A DNA stretch of 64,000 nt from Pedobacter duraquae. GTDB taxonomy: Bacteria; Bacteroidota; Bacteroidia; Sphingobacteriales; Sphingobacteriaceae. The DNA is taken from the NCBI RefSeq assembly GCF_004362245.1, contig NZ_SNWM01000004.1:372001-436000 (forward strand), in the 5' to 3' direction. Made by a program: the position numbers and the translations under genes. Shown one piece after another: positions 28,007 through 37,404 of this stretch (positions are counted from its first letter, which is position 1; every line of letters begins with the position of its first letter). The notes under the pieces were generated by a model. It was not told where the DNA came from. It made no database searches and saw only the letters and a program-made list of their open reading frames with translations.

Positions 28007-28558
28007 CTAATTCCAGCTTACATTGATATGATTTTCTTTAGCAAAGGCTTTACCAATGGATAACAATGCTTCGTATTGCTGTACAAAATTAGCACTGTAC
28101 TTCTGCTCAATGGATCTGATGACATCCTGTTTTTGTGCCTCAGGTGCTTTAGCATCACACAGTTTTGCATAGGCTGTGTATTCGTTTTTATATACAGGTA
28201 TCACAAGTTCATAAAGTGCGATCGACTGTTGTTTAATGGCTTTTCTGTCGTCACCGTTCGCAGTCAGCGCTTTAATGTCCTTCAATGTCTTTTCCATATA
28301 TAAAACATTATTATTCACATAGGTTAGGGCTTCATCACCCTTTTTCTTGCTTGAGGGGATATCTGGAAACTCCGTTGTTTGATCGTTGATGTGTTTCGCC
28401 AATAGTGGTGTTCCAAAATCAACAATCGTATTGGTATTTAGCACAGCTACATCAAAAAATTTATCAGCAGGTTCTGAACAGGATTGTACAAATACACATA
28501 GCATTATGAGGAGCGAGATGGCAATTTTACCGGGAAAAGATTTAATAGTATTTGTCAT
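28007..28558 (-). CDS. Surface lipoprotein, LIC11966-like
   Basis: A 183-residue lipoprotein. The signal peptide (AISLLIMLCVFVQSC) ends in the lipobox VQSC. The mature part is helical with regular heptads (ADKFFDVAVLNTNTIVDFG, DEALTYVNNNVLYMEKTL, ALYELVIPVYKNEYTAYAKL, VQQYEALLSIGKAFAKE), suggesting a helical bundle. The layout resembles the LIC11966-type surface proteins known from Leptospira and Bacteroidota, but that assignment is uncertain. No function is established. It is monocistronic on the minus strand. Confidence 0.65.
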   Translation of the reverse strand: MTNTIKSFPGKIAISLLIMLCVFVQSCSEPADKFFDVAVLNTNTIVDFGTPLLAKHINDQTTEFPDIPSSKKKGDEALTYVNNNVLYMEKTLKDIKALTANGDDRKAIKQQSIALYELVIPVYKNEYTAYAKLCDAKAPEAQKQDVIRSIEQKYSANFVQQYEALLSIGKAFAKENHINVSWN

Positions 28559-28744
28559 GTTATTAAGTAATTGATGCCCACTAGATCAATAACTAAGCCG
28601 TAAACGCAAACATATCTCTGTTTTTTCAGTTACTTATTCAGGAACTGCGTAAGCCATCCAATACAAATTTAACCTCAATCTTGAATGAGTGGGATTTTCA
28701 ACCCTACAAAAAAAAAGGAATGAAATCTCCAATAGTAATAACTC

Positions 28745-29011
28745 ATGGCTGGAAAGAAAAAAGCAATAATATTTAGTAGTATATTCCTCCTATTTCTACT
28801 TGTTGGCAGGTTGTACACTGGAATATATAAAGATGACGAATTCGATGACAGCTATTTTTTTATCAAAAATGCACCGGCATGGAAGTGGCATTTTTATTCG
28901 CCTCGCGGGATGAGCGATTTAAAATTAATTGACATGACCGTAGCGCAGCAAAATGAACAAATCATGTACGACCGCTATATTCCGAATAAACTGTTCTACA
29001 TTCCGATGTGA
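28745..29011 (+). CDS. Small membrane-anchored hypothetical protein
   Basis: An 88-residue protein with one N-terminal membrane helix (AIIFSSIFLLFLLVGRLY) and an aromatic, polar outer part (KNAPAWKWHFYSPRG, IMYDRYIPNKLFYIPM). It starts at ATG 28745. No family is recognised. It converges with the lipoprotein gene at 29058-30062. Confidence 0.5.
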   Translation: MAGKKKAIIFSSIFLLFLLVGRLYTGIYKDDEFDDSYFFIKNAPAWKWHFYSPRGMSDLKLIDMTVAQQNEQIMYDRYIPNKLFYIPM

Positions 29012-29057
29012 TAAAATTTACACTTCATTGATGGAATAGAGTTTCCGCCCGGCAGAA

Positions 29058-30062
29058 TTATTTACAGAAATCACGAATATGATCAGAGTTGTAATTTTCA
29101 AATGAAATTTCACCGAAATCTTTAGCTGTGCACACTTTATGAGTAGTTTTTGAATCGTTCCAATTGATATTTTCACCATACTTGGAAAGAAAAATATGAT
29201 CTTGGTTTGCATCATATTTAAAAGTTATGTACTTGTCAGAAGTATAATTATCTGGAACCTCATTAGTTAGTTCAATCGTAAAAAAAGACTTTTTTATAAC
29301 AAGGTTTTTAAATGCATCTGCAAAACTGTTTGGATAGATGTTTTCATTGCTGAACACTTTGTAACCATCACTTTTCTGATTAATAAGTACAACTATAGGA
29401 GCAATTTTGGTTTCGGGGTCATTCGGAATAACATCTTTGTTATTACCAAAAACAACGATCAGATCCTTGAAAGAGTCATTATTCAAATCACATTCCTGTT
29501 TATCAACTAAAAAATAACCTTTACTTAGAATAGACGCTATGATTTTTTTCGAATCAATATTTGAGACTTTCTTAGATTCGCTGAAGTTCAGATAATTATC
29601 GTTTAATATTCCATCAATCAAAAATTTCCCATCCTTAGTTTCCTTTAGCAGGATATTTATAGTTGTTCGTTTTTCTTCTTTTTGTCCAAATTGAAGAAAA
29701 CTTACACGATATTCATTCTTACGATGTAGGGGTTCAATTTGTAAAGTTTTTTTTATGGTTTTTCCATCATAATCCTGTCCATTTATAAAAGGGTCGTAAT
29801 CTAACTGGAGATTTTCACTATCCGAAGTCAGGCTGTCAATTCTTTTTAAAACCCTTTCTGACAAATATTTTTTCTTCAGACCTTCATTATTTTCATCACC
29901 GCCGTAAACTGAAAAATAGAATTCTTTTAAGGTTGTGATAGCTTTTTCTGAATTATTTTTTATTTGCAAGCTATCATTGGTCTGCGGATTATTACTTTTC
30001 TCTGTGCCTTGGTTACATCCTGTCATAAAAGAAATAAGAACTATGAATGCTATTTTTTTCAT
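29058..30062 (-). CDS. Hypothetical lipoprotein with FG-GAP-like DLNND segment
   Basis: A 334-residue lipoprotein. ATG 30062 gives a standard leader (KKIAFIVLISFMTGC) with lipobox FMTGC; the upstream ATG at 30092 would only lengthen it. Residues about 30-160 form an unassigned DUF4878-like head (EKAITTLKEFYFSVYGG). The second half contains ECDLNNDSFKDLIVVFGNN, an FG-GAP-like calcium-loop segment, and ends with VCTAKDFGEISFENYNSD. The second half is clearly related to the gene at 42683-43279 (DLNNDQKKDVILVY and IKDFGKIKFEDFNTE), so these are paralogues, one with an extra N-terminal domain. Function unknown. Confidence 0.72.
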   Translation of the reverse strand: MKKIAFIVLISFMTGCNQGTEKSNNPQTNDSLQIKNNSEKAITTLKEFYFSVYGGDENNEGLKKKYLSERVLKRIDSLTSDSENLQLDYDPFINGQDYDGKTIKKTLQIEPLHRKNEYRVSFLQFGQKEEKRTTINILLKETKDGKFLIDGILNDNYLNFSESKKVSNIDSKKIIASILSKGYFLVDKQECDLNNDSFKDLIVVFGNNKDVIPNDPETKIAPIVVLINQKSDGYKVFSNENIYPNSFADAFKNLVIKKSFFTIELTNEVPDNYTSDKYITFKYDANQDHIFLSKYGENINWNDSKTTHKVCTAKDFGEISFENYNSDHIRDFCK

Positions 30063-30119
30063 GTATTTTATTTTATTTTCAGAAATCAACAAGTCTTAAA
30101 AACCCGGATCAAAATTGGT

Positions 30120-30392
30120 TTAAGCGTTTTCATTTTTTGTTTTGAATTTAAGCAAAACAACATTGGATAACCATACAGCAAGATATACAAACACTACATC
30201 AATTAACAACATAACTGCCGAAAATTCATTTGGCGGATAAAAGCTTCGTTTACCGCCGTAAATTTTATAAAACCGGACTGGAAAACCAAAGTTGTCATTG
30301 CCGTCAAACGGTGTCTCGATACTTGCAGTGACCACGGTTAATATAACGAATAGCAGCACCGTAAAGCTGAGCATTAATAGTGTCCTTTTCAT
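30120..30392 (-). CDS. Small membrane protein
   Basis: A 90-residue protein with two membrane helices (LMLSFTVLLFVILTVVTAS, then AVMLLIDVVFVYLAVWLSNV) joined by a polar loop containing GFPVRFYKIYGGKRSFYPP, which would lie outside the cytoplasm. The C-terminus is positively charged. No family is recognised. It is upstream of and on the same strand as the lipoprotein gene at 29058-30062, with a 57-base gap. Confidence 0.6.
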   Translation of the reverse strand: MKRTLLMLSFTVLLFVILTVVTASIETPFDGNDNFGFPVRFYKIYGGKRSFYPPNEFSAVMLLIDVVFVYLAVWLSNVVLLKFKTKNENA

Positions 30393-30511
30393 ATGATGTT
30401 TTCGATATTTTCAGCTATTAATTGACTCACAAAATGGCAACATCGAGCTTTTCGCTTTTAAAACAACAATCTCGTTAATTTATCTACTAAATCTGTAGTA
30501 TGCCAGAAATT

Positions 30512-31888
30512 TTATTTGTTAGTCAGACCTTTAGTAGCCGCCTCTAATCCTTCGGCTCCATCAACACTATTTGGATAAAGCCTCAAAAGCAGGCGAAATA
30601 TTGGTGCCGCTTCAACTGGCCGCTTATCCAATAACAACACGGAATAGGCCCAGTTAACCAGGTCACGCTGCTGAAGCTTATATCCAGGCTGCCTTGCTAG
30701 CAGATAAGTATAAGCTGCATCCAGGTCCTTGTATTTTTTGGATTTCCACAGGCTATTTAATGGTATCAGCGCGTCTGAAAGGTTACCACCGTTGGCCGCT
30801 TTAAGTTCTGGATAAAAAAGACCTGCTATTTCTGATGCTAAATTTTCCGGACCATTGGACTTCATATTAGTTAGTACAATCACAGTCAGACCGTGGTCCG
30901 GATATACATAAAACCAAGACCTCGATCCGCCTATTCCTGCTACGGCGCGCGGAGCTACGTTTCTCTTAGCCACCCATCCCAACGCCCAGCCTCCATAGCT
31001 GCCATCGTTCAGTTTTCCGGCTGCCCACATCTGTTGTAAGCTATTTGGCGATCTTAATAGTTTTCCGGATTGCAGGGCCATAATCCACTGCGCCAGCTCG
31101 GTTGCCGTACAATTGATTCCCGCCGTCGACCTAAGCTCGGGGAATTCTTCCCAGGTGCGCTCCAAGGTTTTACCCTTTATAAAATTCTTCTCTGTAACCC
31201 TGGATACCGCGTATGTTGGCGCTTTGTTGGGGACGATATCCCTCGAATCACCAAAGTTGGCTAATGTCATTCCCGCAGGGCCAAACTGTCGTTCTTTAAC
31301 AAATTCTTCAAAGCGCTTACCGCTTATTTTTTCGATCATCTGGCCTAAAAGCACATAGTTTGTTTGGTTATAAGAGGTCTTTTCTCCTTCTGCGAACTCC
31401 ATTGGCAAATCACGTGTCTTTTTAAACGCTTGTACATAAGGAAGGCCTTGAATATAGCCGCCGCTCCTTACATTCACGAAATCAGGGATACCCGAGGTAT
31501 GGTTAAGCAGGCTTTTAACCTTGATATTCTGCCATAATAAAGGAAGACTATCCAGGTAACGACCAACTGGCTGCATCACATCTATTTTTCCTTCTTCAAC
31601 TAGTTGCATAATGGCAACACCAGTAAACGCCTTAGTTGCAGAGTTGATAGAAAATAAAGTTTCATTGGTTACCGGTATTTGATGCTCAACGTTAGCTACT
31701 CCAAAAGCTTCGGAGAACCATAGCTTATTATCTTTGACAATAGCGACCTGTAATCCAGGTATATTTCGAACAAGCATTTGCTCACTCACTAATTTCCGAA
31801 CGGAGTCTGGTTTTACCTGAGCAGAGGAAAAGTATGGAATACAAAGTGTTAGCAGGTATAGGACAACGCTAAGTCTAATTCTTCTCAT
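30512..31888 (-). CDS. Serine hydrolase, beta-lactamase family (class C-like)
   Basis: A 458-residue secreted protein. The signal peptide (LSVVLYLLTLCIPYFSSAQ) is followed by a penicillin-binding/beta-lactamase fold. The SxxK motif is SATKAF (in NSATKAFTGVAIMQL) and the YxN motif is YNQTNYVLL. A C-terminal region after about residue 350 looks like a helical extension with repeat character (YKDLDAAYTYLLARQPGYK). Members of this family range from esterases to D-aminopeptidases; lactamase activity cannot be assumed. It stands alone. Confidence 0.88.
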   Translation of the reverse strand: MRRIRLSVVLYLLTLCIPYFSSAQVKPDSVRKLVSEQMLVRNIPGLQVAIVKDNKLWFSEAFGVANVEHQIPVTNETLFSINSATKAFTGVAIMQLVEEGKIDVMQPVGRYLDSLPLLWQNIKVKSLLNHTSGIPDFVNVRSGGYIQGLPYVQAFKKTRDLPMEFAEGEKTSYNQTNYVLLGQMIEKISGKRFEEFVKERQFGPAGMTLANFGDSRDIVPNKAPTYAVSRVTEKNFIKGKTLERTWEEFPELRSTAGINCTATELAQWIMALQSGKLLRSPNSLQQMWAAGKLNDGSYGGWALGWVAKRNVAPRAVAGIGGSRSWFYVYPDHGLTVIVLTNMKSNGPENLASEIAGLFYPELKAANGGNLSDALIPLNSLWKSKKYKDLDAAYTYLLARQPGYKLQQRDLVNWAYSVLLLDKRPVEAAPIFRLLLRLYPNSVDGAEGLEAATKGLTNK

Positions 31889-32025
31889 GAATAACTTTTA
31901 GTAAATAGATACTTCCAATTTGAATATGTTACAGGTCAACACGTCATAGTCAAAACATGGCCAATGGAACGATATTTTTTTCGGATTCTGTAACATCTAC
32001 TCTATAAATATGTTTATAGTACGAA

Positions 32026-33129
32026 ATGACGAAAAAAATGTGGCTCTTATTACTAACTCTTTTCATAGTCATTATCGTATTAGATAAACTTACTACGATT
32101 AATGTCTCACCTGGCTTATTTATTCATTACAATCAATATAAGAAATATCCAGAACTACAAAACGGTCTAAGTTCGGATAAACATCTACTATACAGGGCTA
32201 CCCAAACCAGCAATGCTGAAATCTTATATTTTCCGAAAAAAAACTTCTTTTTAATCAACAACTTTAAACAACTAGGTTATTATAACCCTATAAAAATTGA
32301 TGCAAAAGGCAATAAAATTTTTGAGCTAAATGTAGACGAATATAGCCAGTTCAAATTTTTAGAAACGATTAACTGTTTTGCCATTGGCGCAGATGCAATT
32401 TATGATATATCTGCAGATCACCCTACACCATTGCCTTATGATAAAGTATTAAATAAAGACGACTCGATGCAAAGCAATCAATGGGATGAAATATTTGAGG
32501 AAAATTATCAGCTTGCAGATATTGTACTTTATGGATGGCATACTGATCAGAATTCTGCCCAATGTGTCTATTTCCAAATAGCTGGAAAATGGACAAAACT
32601 GTATACGGCTACATACTCCCCAATATATGCTGAAGGTTCAGAAATTAAATGTAAAATTAATGACAAAATTGTACCGCATAAATGGCATGAGGTACATTTC
32701 TTAAAAGATGTTTACAAATCGATTTATTCGAATTCCCTTCGCTTTAAGGATAGCTACATCAGCATTTATAACTCCGATTTCACTTTCTTCCCAGATCAAT
32801 CCTTAAAATATAAAGACAGTGGCAAAATCAAGACCGAGGCGTTCGCCAAGGAAATTTTTACTACTGAAGGGTATTTTAATCCAGGTATACCATCTAATTT
32901 TTATGGTACTGCCTATTATAAACTAAATTTACATGACGACATTTTGCATTTCAAAACCGTGGCATATCAGCGTAATGGTTTTGGCCAAAGTCCACAAACT
33001 GATTTACATCTTTTTCAGTTACCAGAAATATTTGCACAAAAAAGTGCTGTCTGCTTTCTTGCATATGATTATAGTACCAATTACCATGAAAATGGAAAAA
33101 AAGGCATCTACGTAATAAAGAGCAAATGA
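32026..33129 (+). CDS. Membrane-anchored hypothetical protein
   Basis: A 367-residue protein with an N-terminal signal anchor (MWLLLLTLFIVIIVLDKL). The outer part begins with FIHYNQYKKYPELQ and has many short beta segments (ILYFPKKNFFLINNFKQLGY, KIFELNVDEYSQFKFLE, CVYFQIAGKWTKLYTAT). Some segments recall DKNYY-type repeat proteins, but too weakly to assign. No catalytic motif is visible. Function unknown. Confidence 0.55.
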   Translation: MTKKMWLLLLTLFIVIIVLDKLTTINVSPGLFIHYNQYKKYPELQNGLSSDKHLLYRATQTSNAEILYFPKKNFFLINNFKQLGYYNPIKIDAKGNKIFELNVDEYSQFKFLETINCFAIGADAIYDISADHPTPLPYDKVLNKDDSMQSNQWDEIFEENYQLADIVLYGWHTDQNSAQCVYFQIAGKWTKLYTATYSPIYAEGSEIKCKINDKIVPHKWHEVHFLKDVYKSIYSNSLRFKDSYISIYNSDFTFFPDQSLKYKDSGKIKTEAFAKEIFTTEGYFNPGIPSNFYGTAYYKLNLHDDILHFKTVAYQRNGFGQSPQTDLHLFQLPEIFAQKSAVCFLAYDYSTNYHENGKKGIYVIKSK

Positions 33130-33260
33130 TGATGCTCAAATCCCATTGTAAAATAATGGAGCGAATCATATTTTATAATTGAAAACATATGAATTAGTAT
33201 TTTTATCACAATCAATGCACTTGGCAACGAGGCCATAGCACTGGTTTAAGTTCAACCTAG

Positions 33261-33386
33261 CCATCTTTAAACCCGACACTTCATCCTTATGGAGAAGAGA
33301 TATGTGACGAATATTCGCAAATGTGGTCTTTTAGATTTGAAAATAATAAAATGAAGTTGCTTAAACACCGAATAAAAAAGCATTAA
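33261..33386 (+). pseudogene. C-terminal coding relic
   Basis: From a TAG at 33258-33260 the plus-strand frame reads PSLNPTLHPYGEEICDEYS, then WSFRFENNKMKLLKHRIKKH and a TAA at 33384. There is no start codon before the relic. The protein-like composition in an otherwise empty gap suggests the last 41 codons of a lost gene. Family unknown. The rest of the 33130-33429 gap shows nothing. Confidence 0.35.
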
Positions 33387-33429
33387 AACTATTCTGTTGA
33401 ATGGCTCCAAATAACCGCAATGGTTAAAA

Positions 33430-34170
33430 TCAGTTTTCCTTTTTCCGAAATTCTTCAAATGAACTTTTAATGTAGTTTGCCCTGTCGTATGCCGACCACC
33501 TTTTAAGCTGATCCAGCTTAGGCGTATACTTCAGCTTGAATGCGTCCAGCTGATTGCTGTCTATAGCTACGGTATTGCGAATAATCAGGTCGTTAAAATA
33601 TCTGGAAATTTCTTCTGCTTCAGCAGCATCTTTCGCTAATTGGTTCAACCGTCTTACACGTCTGCCGTCCTTTCCGAGAAGTTCATAAAAGAACGTCACC
33701 GGACTGCCGCCGAAAGGCGACAGCAACCTGAGTGGCGGCTTTCCGCCATAGAAGATGCCTTTTTCCTTACTGTAAGTAGCACTGATTTCCCGCAACTGCG
33801 CAGAAGCACGCTGACCGGTAATGGATACTTCATTCAAGAGATTGGTAGGTTTAAGATGTATGGTCAGCTCTGCATAGTTTTGTACGCGTATTTTCAGCTC
33901 CTGATAACCGATCCGCTCAATCATTAGGGTGTCCCCTATTTTACAAATTAACTCGAACAAGCCGAGTTTATCTGAAGATACCCGCTGCCCGCTTCTTTTG
34001 TTACCAATTGTCACCTGCTCTATCCTGGCTTTAGTACCATCTTGTACCACTACACCCCGGATAGTATTAGCATTTTGGGCAAAACACCAAATAACGGAGG
34101 TAAATATCAGTAGCAGTGTTAGTTTGAGCGAGCGCGGTAAGTCCATTCGCAAAGTTAACAATGACCTCAT
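33430..34170 (-). CDS. Secreted protein with carboxypeptidase-regulatory-like domain
   Basis: A 246-residue secreted protein. The leader is MDLPRSLKLTLLLIFTSVIW CFAQ-like; two ATGs (34170 and 34146) are possible and the second gives a more usual signal length. Residues about 35-115 form the beta sandwich of the CarboxypepD_reg-like family (IRGVVVQDGTKARIEQVTIG, SDKLGLFELICKIGDTLMIE, RIGYQELKIRV). The rest is a helical domain (LNQLAKDAAEAEEISRYFN) found in similar Bacteroidota secreted proteins. Such domains usually act as envelope ligand-binding or anchoring modules. A partner is not evident. Confidence 0.78.
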   Translation of the reverse strand: MRSLLTLRMDLPRSLKLTLLLIFTSVIWCFAQNANTIRGVVVQDGTKARIEQVTIGNKRSGQRVSSDKLGLFELICKIGDTLMIERIGYQELKIRVQNYAELTIHLKPTNLLNEVSITGQRASAQLREISATYSKEKGIFYGGKPPLRLLSPFGGSPVTFFYELLGKDGRRVRRLNQLAKDAAEAEEISRYFNDLIIRNTVAIDSNQLDAFKLKYTPKLDQLKRWSAYDRANYIKSSFEEFRKKEN

Positions 34171-34206
34171 CTTAAAACGATCATTTCACTACTTTTAACA
34201 GAAAAA

Positions 34207-34704
34207 TCAGAAATCAAAAAAACATTCTAAACTTGTCACACCTGTTGTTGTCCCGGTTTGAGTTTGATTCGGATCAACGTAGTCGTCAAAAAATCCGGTT
34301 TTAGTTTGCATCAATTTCATGGCGAATAAATCTAGTCTACTTTTTCCAAATCTTAGAATAAATTTTCCGCCAATAACTGAGCGGCGTACATTGGCATCTC
34401 TGATGTCCAACAAAGTTCCCATGCCATAATTAAGCGTTTGCTAACCCAAACGAAAATTAAATCGCATACCATTTTTTGCCTTAAAACCATACTCAGCAAA
34501 AAGCTCCGTTGTCGCAAGTTTATTTAGATCCTGCACGGGTCGGGCACCGCTATTCCTAAAGTTGATAAAGCTACTTTCTAGCTCCCCAAATATCCTGAAA
34601 TGACTGTTAAACTGACAGTCGGCACGGAGGATGTATCGGTTTAAAATATAGCCGTTATTATCCTGCGGGCCAATGCCCCCACAACTGTTTATTTGCCTAC
34701 GCTA
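34207..34704 (-). pseudogene. Alginate-export-type porin fragment with internal stop
   Basis: The minus-strand frame reads DNNGYILNRYILRADCQF, FRIFGELESSFINFRNSG, MRFNFRLG, then a TAG, then QTLNYGMGTLLDIRDANVRR, LRFGKSRLDLFAMK and QTKTGFFDDYVDP. This is an internal segment of the alginate_export family of outer-membrane porins, where LGRQxLxYGxGxLxxxRdgpNVR is conserved. The TAG replaces the expected Arg. Both ends are missing and the last 15 residues are unrelated. It is a dead gene. Confidence 0.75.
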
Positions 34705-34753
34705 AAGTCCTTGCGTATATTTAAAAGTTGAATGTTACTTCAGAACGACTACA

Positions 34754-35329
34754 ATGAACAGACACCAGTATAAAGACTTAAGAATTGAAGTGCTAGATGA
34801 ACCAACCTTTAAGGTTGGTTCCGCCGGTAATAACTTTAATTACTTAAAAACCTATTTTGGTAATGGCGCGGAGGAATATCCGACATCAAATCATGGAGTT
34901 AAAATATTTCAAGACGACGTTCAAATAAACAATTGTATTCTCATTTCCTCCGGAGGTGCAACTGGGATTTATTCAAATTCAACACTTGTCGATAATGATC
35001 ACTTATTAATCTGCTGTTGCGACACCATATTTTGTTTGACACTTCCAGGCCTTGAACTGAAATGGAAGACACAATGTGACCCAGCAACCTGTTTCAAAAT
35101 TTACAAACAGCAAGATGACTATATTATTCACGGAGAGTTAAAAATCACAAAACTAAACAAAGATGGTCACATCAAATGGGAATTTAGTGGTGCAGACATT
35201 TTTGTTTCAATAGACAATGAAGAGGAATTTAAACTTGAAAATGACGGAATATTGATAACGGATTTCGCGAAGGTAAAGTACAAAATTGACTTCAACGGAA
35301 AATTGATCTGGGACACTTTTAAACGATAA
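34754..35329 (+). CDS. Hypothetical protein, possible beta-propeller-like fragment or full small protein
   Basis: A 191-residue cytoplasmic protein starting at ATG 34754. It shows repeated beta-strand units with Trp-ended motifs: LPGLELKWKTQCDPAT, KDGHIKWEFSGADIF and FNGKLIWDTFKR. Such units resemble PQQ-like or WD-like blades, and similar proteins occur next to polymorphic-toxin loci in Bacteroidota. No named family can be given. It ends cleanly and has no signal peptide. Confidence 0.55.
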   Translation: MNRHQYKDLRIEVLDEPTFKVGSAGNNFNYLKTYFGNGAEEYPTSNHGVKIFQDDVQINNCILISSGGATGIYSNSTLVDNDHLLICCCDTIFCLTLPGLELKWKTQCDPATCFKIYKQQDDYIIHGELKITKLNKDGHIKWEFSGADIFVSIDNEEEFKLENDGILITDFAKVKYKIDFNGKLIWDTFKR

Positions 35330-35459
35330 AGAGTGCATTGGCTATTGGGCAGAGAATAAAGAAACGGTGGAATTCAGGATAAGTAGGGATATTGATAGTA
35401 AACAAACATGGTAGCGGGCATCCTCAATTAATTGTAATATTAATTCTATTATAAAGGAG

Positions 35460-35993
35460 TTAGGCTTTACCATTAACCATGAATTCATAATAGCTTTTTT
35501 GCTCAATAATAATTCTTAGATTAAAATAACATTTACCACCGTCTCTCACTTCTATGATTTTGGATTTCCATTCATCATTGCCCTCATTGCTACAAAAGCA
35601 GTTTACCCAAACCTCCTTTTGTTTTTTTGCGTTTATGTGGGCTACATACTGGCGCTTATAATTTTTTAGGTCGATAAAAAGGTCTTCTCGTTTTATCGTC
35701 GTTTTTGGATCTTCCAATCTAATTTTCTTCAGATACTGTTCCCTTTCGACGTTGTAGTTGCTAACTGCAATTTTTATTTGTTGATCAATTATTGATAAGT
35801 CATTTTTGGTCAACTGAATGTTCTTTTTTATCGCTGAATCGTCTATTATTGCTATAAACTGTGTTCTGTTAGTCGTATCTGTTTGGATTAGCCTAGGTGG
35901 TATTTCTATGGCTGTTTTATGACTCTCAGAATTACAGGCCAGGAGGCATGAAATTAAGCTTATTAATATGATCTGTGTGATTTTTTTTGACAT
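35460..35993 (-). CDS. Hypothetical lipoprotein
   Basis: A 177-residue lipoprotein: IILISLISCLLAC is the signal peptide and lipobox (CLLAC). The mature part is polar (FIAIIDDSAIKKNIQLTKND, IDQQIKIAVSNYNVEREQYL) and ends in WVNCFCSNEGNDEWKSKIIE and CYFNLRIIIEQKSYYEFMV, like several small Bacteroidota lipoproteins of unknown role. Monocistronic. Confidence 0.6.
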   Translation of the reverse strand: MSKKITQIILISLISCLLACNSESHKTAIEIPPRLIQTDTTNRTQFIAIIDDSAIKKNIQLTKNDLSIIDQQIKIAVSNYNVEREQYLKKIRLEDPKTTIKREDLFIDLKNYKRQYVAHINAKKQKEVWVNCFCSNEGNDEWKSKIIEVRDGGKCYFNLRIIIEQKSYYEFMVNGKA

Positions 35994-36353
35994 ATATGCT
36001 AAGTATTAGAATTTGCAAGCTTATTGATGTTTAAGTACCAAACGACTACGCATTTTAAGGTTTCAGTACATTTGCTGTCGAAATCCTGGATGTTGTGCCT
36101 ATACGATGCATTATTTGCCTTGATTTGCATAAGCTCAAATGAACGTTGAAGATAATAAACTAAATCTTTTAAAAATAGTAACAGACTTCCTGGAACCGCT
36201 TTATCAAAAAACGGTGGAATAGTAAGAAGGCTGGCATGCGTATTACAAAATAAGGAGGGAATAATAATAATTCTAAGTTCTAGTAAATGGCATTGGATTT
36301 AACCCGAGATACAGCTGGAATAGCATTTAATTAAACTGCTCGGATTGTTTTTA
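35994..36353. other. Gap with a truncated reading frame
   Basis: The region holds a plus-strand frame at 36139-36222 (MNVEDNKLNLLKIVTDFLEP, then LYQKTVE), stopped by TAG TAA and continuing in the same frame as EGWHAYYKIRRE. It reads like the decayed N-terminus of a gene. No intact gene is present. Confidence 0.35.
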
Positions 36354-36827
36354 CTACTTTCTGATCCAAAATTGCCCTACTTCAATATGATTGTAAAAAT
36401 AAACCCAGTTGGTCAGCTCAGAAATTATCGTAATATCATCAGAACTTGGATAACAGAAATCATCCCAATATTTTATAAAAATATCCTTCGTTGTGTAGAG
36501 ACAAGTTGAGCGGCTCCATGATATAAAAATATTCTCATCATAATTTCTTGTGAGTTCTCGAAAGTAATTCGAAAATTTATCAATGGACTCTTTAGTTTCT
36601 GAACTCGCGCGAACCCAGCTATTAGGTTGAAACCCATTAGATAGATTAATTTCGGACTCAAAGAAATTTACAATTTTATAAAGACTCTTTGATTCTATTA
36701 TGCTTAAAGGTTTAAGCTGTATTTTATCTTCAGTTAAAATACCAGGATTATGGAGATTATCCCATCTCCATCCGAGTTCGAAATCATCAAGTGCTATTAT
36801 TTCATTTGAATTCAATTCAATTTTCAT
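36354..36827 (-). CDS. Hypothetical protein, possible orphan immunity protein
   Basis: A 157-residue cytoplasmic protein beginning at ATG 36827. It is rich in Trp and acidic residues (IIALDDFELGWRWDNLHNPG, WSRSTCLYTTKDIFIKYWDD, SELTNWVYFYNHIEVGQFWI), a composition common in immunity proteins, but no family is recognised. Directly upstream, eight bases before its start, ends a 41-codon fragment on the same strand that could be the end of a lost toxin gene. The immunity idea rests on that arrangement only. Confidence 0.5.
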   Translation of the reverse strand: MKIELNSNEIIALDDFELGWRWDNLHNPGILTEDKIQLKPLSIIESKSLYKIVNFFESEINLSNGFQPNSWVRASSETKESIDKFSNYFRELTRNYDENIFISWSRSTCLYTTKDIFIKYWDDFCYPSSDDITIISELTNWVYFYNHIEVGQFWIRK

Positions 36828-36834
36828 GTTTTTA

Positions 36835-36960
36835 TTAGTTCACCGATACATACAACTCAAAAGTATACATTTGTCTTAAACTTCCCTGCGGTTCGTCGAC
36901 AAAGACATAAAGGTTGAATTTATCAATTAAACGGTGAAATAATGATGATGACTTACACAT
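36835..36960 (-). pseudogene. C-terminal coding fragment upstream of 36354-36827
   Basis: A minus-strand frame of 41 codons (ATG 36960, TAA 36835-36837) reads SSLFHRLIDKFNLYVFVDEP, then QGSLRQMYTFELYVSVN. It has protein-like composition and an 8-base gap to the next gene, the spacing of a translationally coupled pair. It is more likely the surviving end of a longer gene than a complete one. Confidence 0.4.
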
Positions 36961-37404
36961 ATACCTTCGCTTTTATATAATCTTACTGACATTGAATTGT
37001 ACTTAGTAAAGACATTTATTTATTTAAGCCCATTGATGTGTCTAAGGGGCTTTAACACATAACTTTTTTGTTTTACTATGTGTAGCAATTCTTTTTCCGA
37101 TTTGTTCTGCTTCAAACTTGCCGTCCTTGGGGATTGAGTTGTAATGAAAACGTGTCAACTTCAACACCAGACAAATGCTTTTTAATATATTTCGCAAAAT
37201 CGATAGTATATCGGAGACATAATGAATTAAACAAAAAAGTATCGCTTGCCAAAATTCGAAAGTTAGCAATTGAAACGAGACGATAGATCAATGCCTGTAG
37301 TAAATTATTGCGTATTTTTGAAACGCATTATACGCTACGGGCTCTATCGTAAATCGGTTTAATCATCAACTTGGGCTCACCGGAACTCATAAATATACAC
37401 CACG
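36961..37404. other. Gap without convincing gene
   Basis: A minus-strand frame at 37042-37269 (ending KIATHSKTKKLCVKAP-like, RIATHSKTKKLCV) has no supporting start context or family and is not accepted as a gene. The segment just before 37405 should contain the promoter of the secreted protein gene. No repeat or RNA was recognised. Confidence 0.4.

Noticed and set aside
37042..37269. 75-residue minus-strand frame
   Set aside because: No family, weak start context and unconvincing composition; it may be a relic but cannot be supported.
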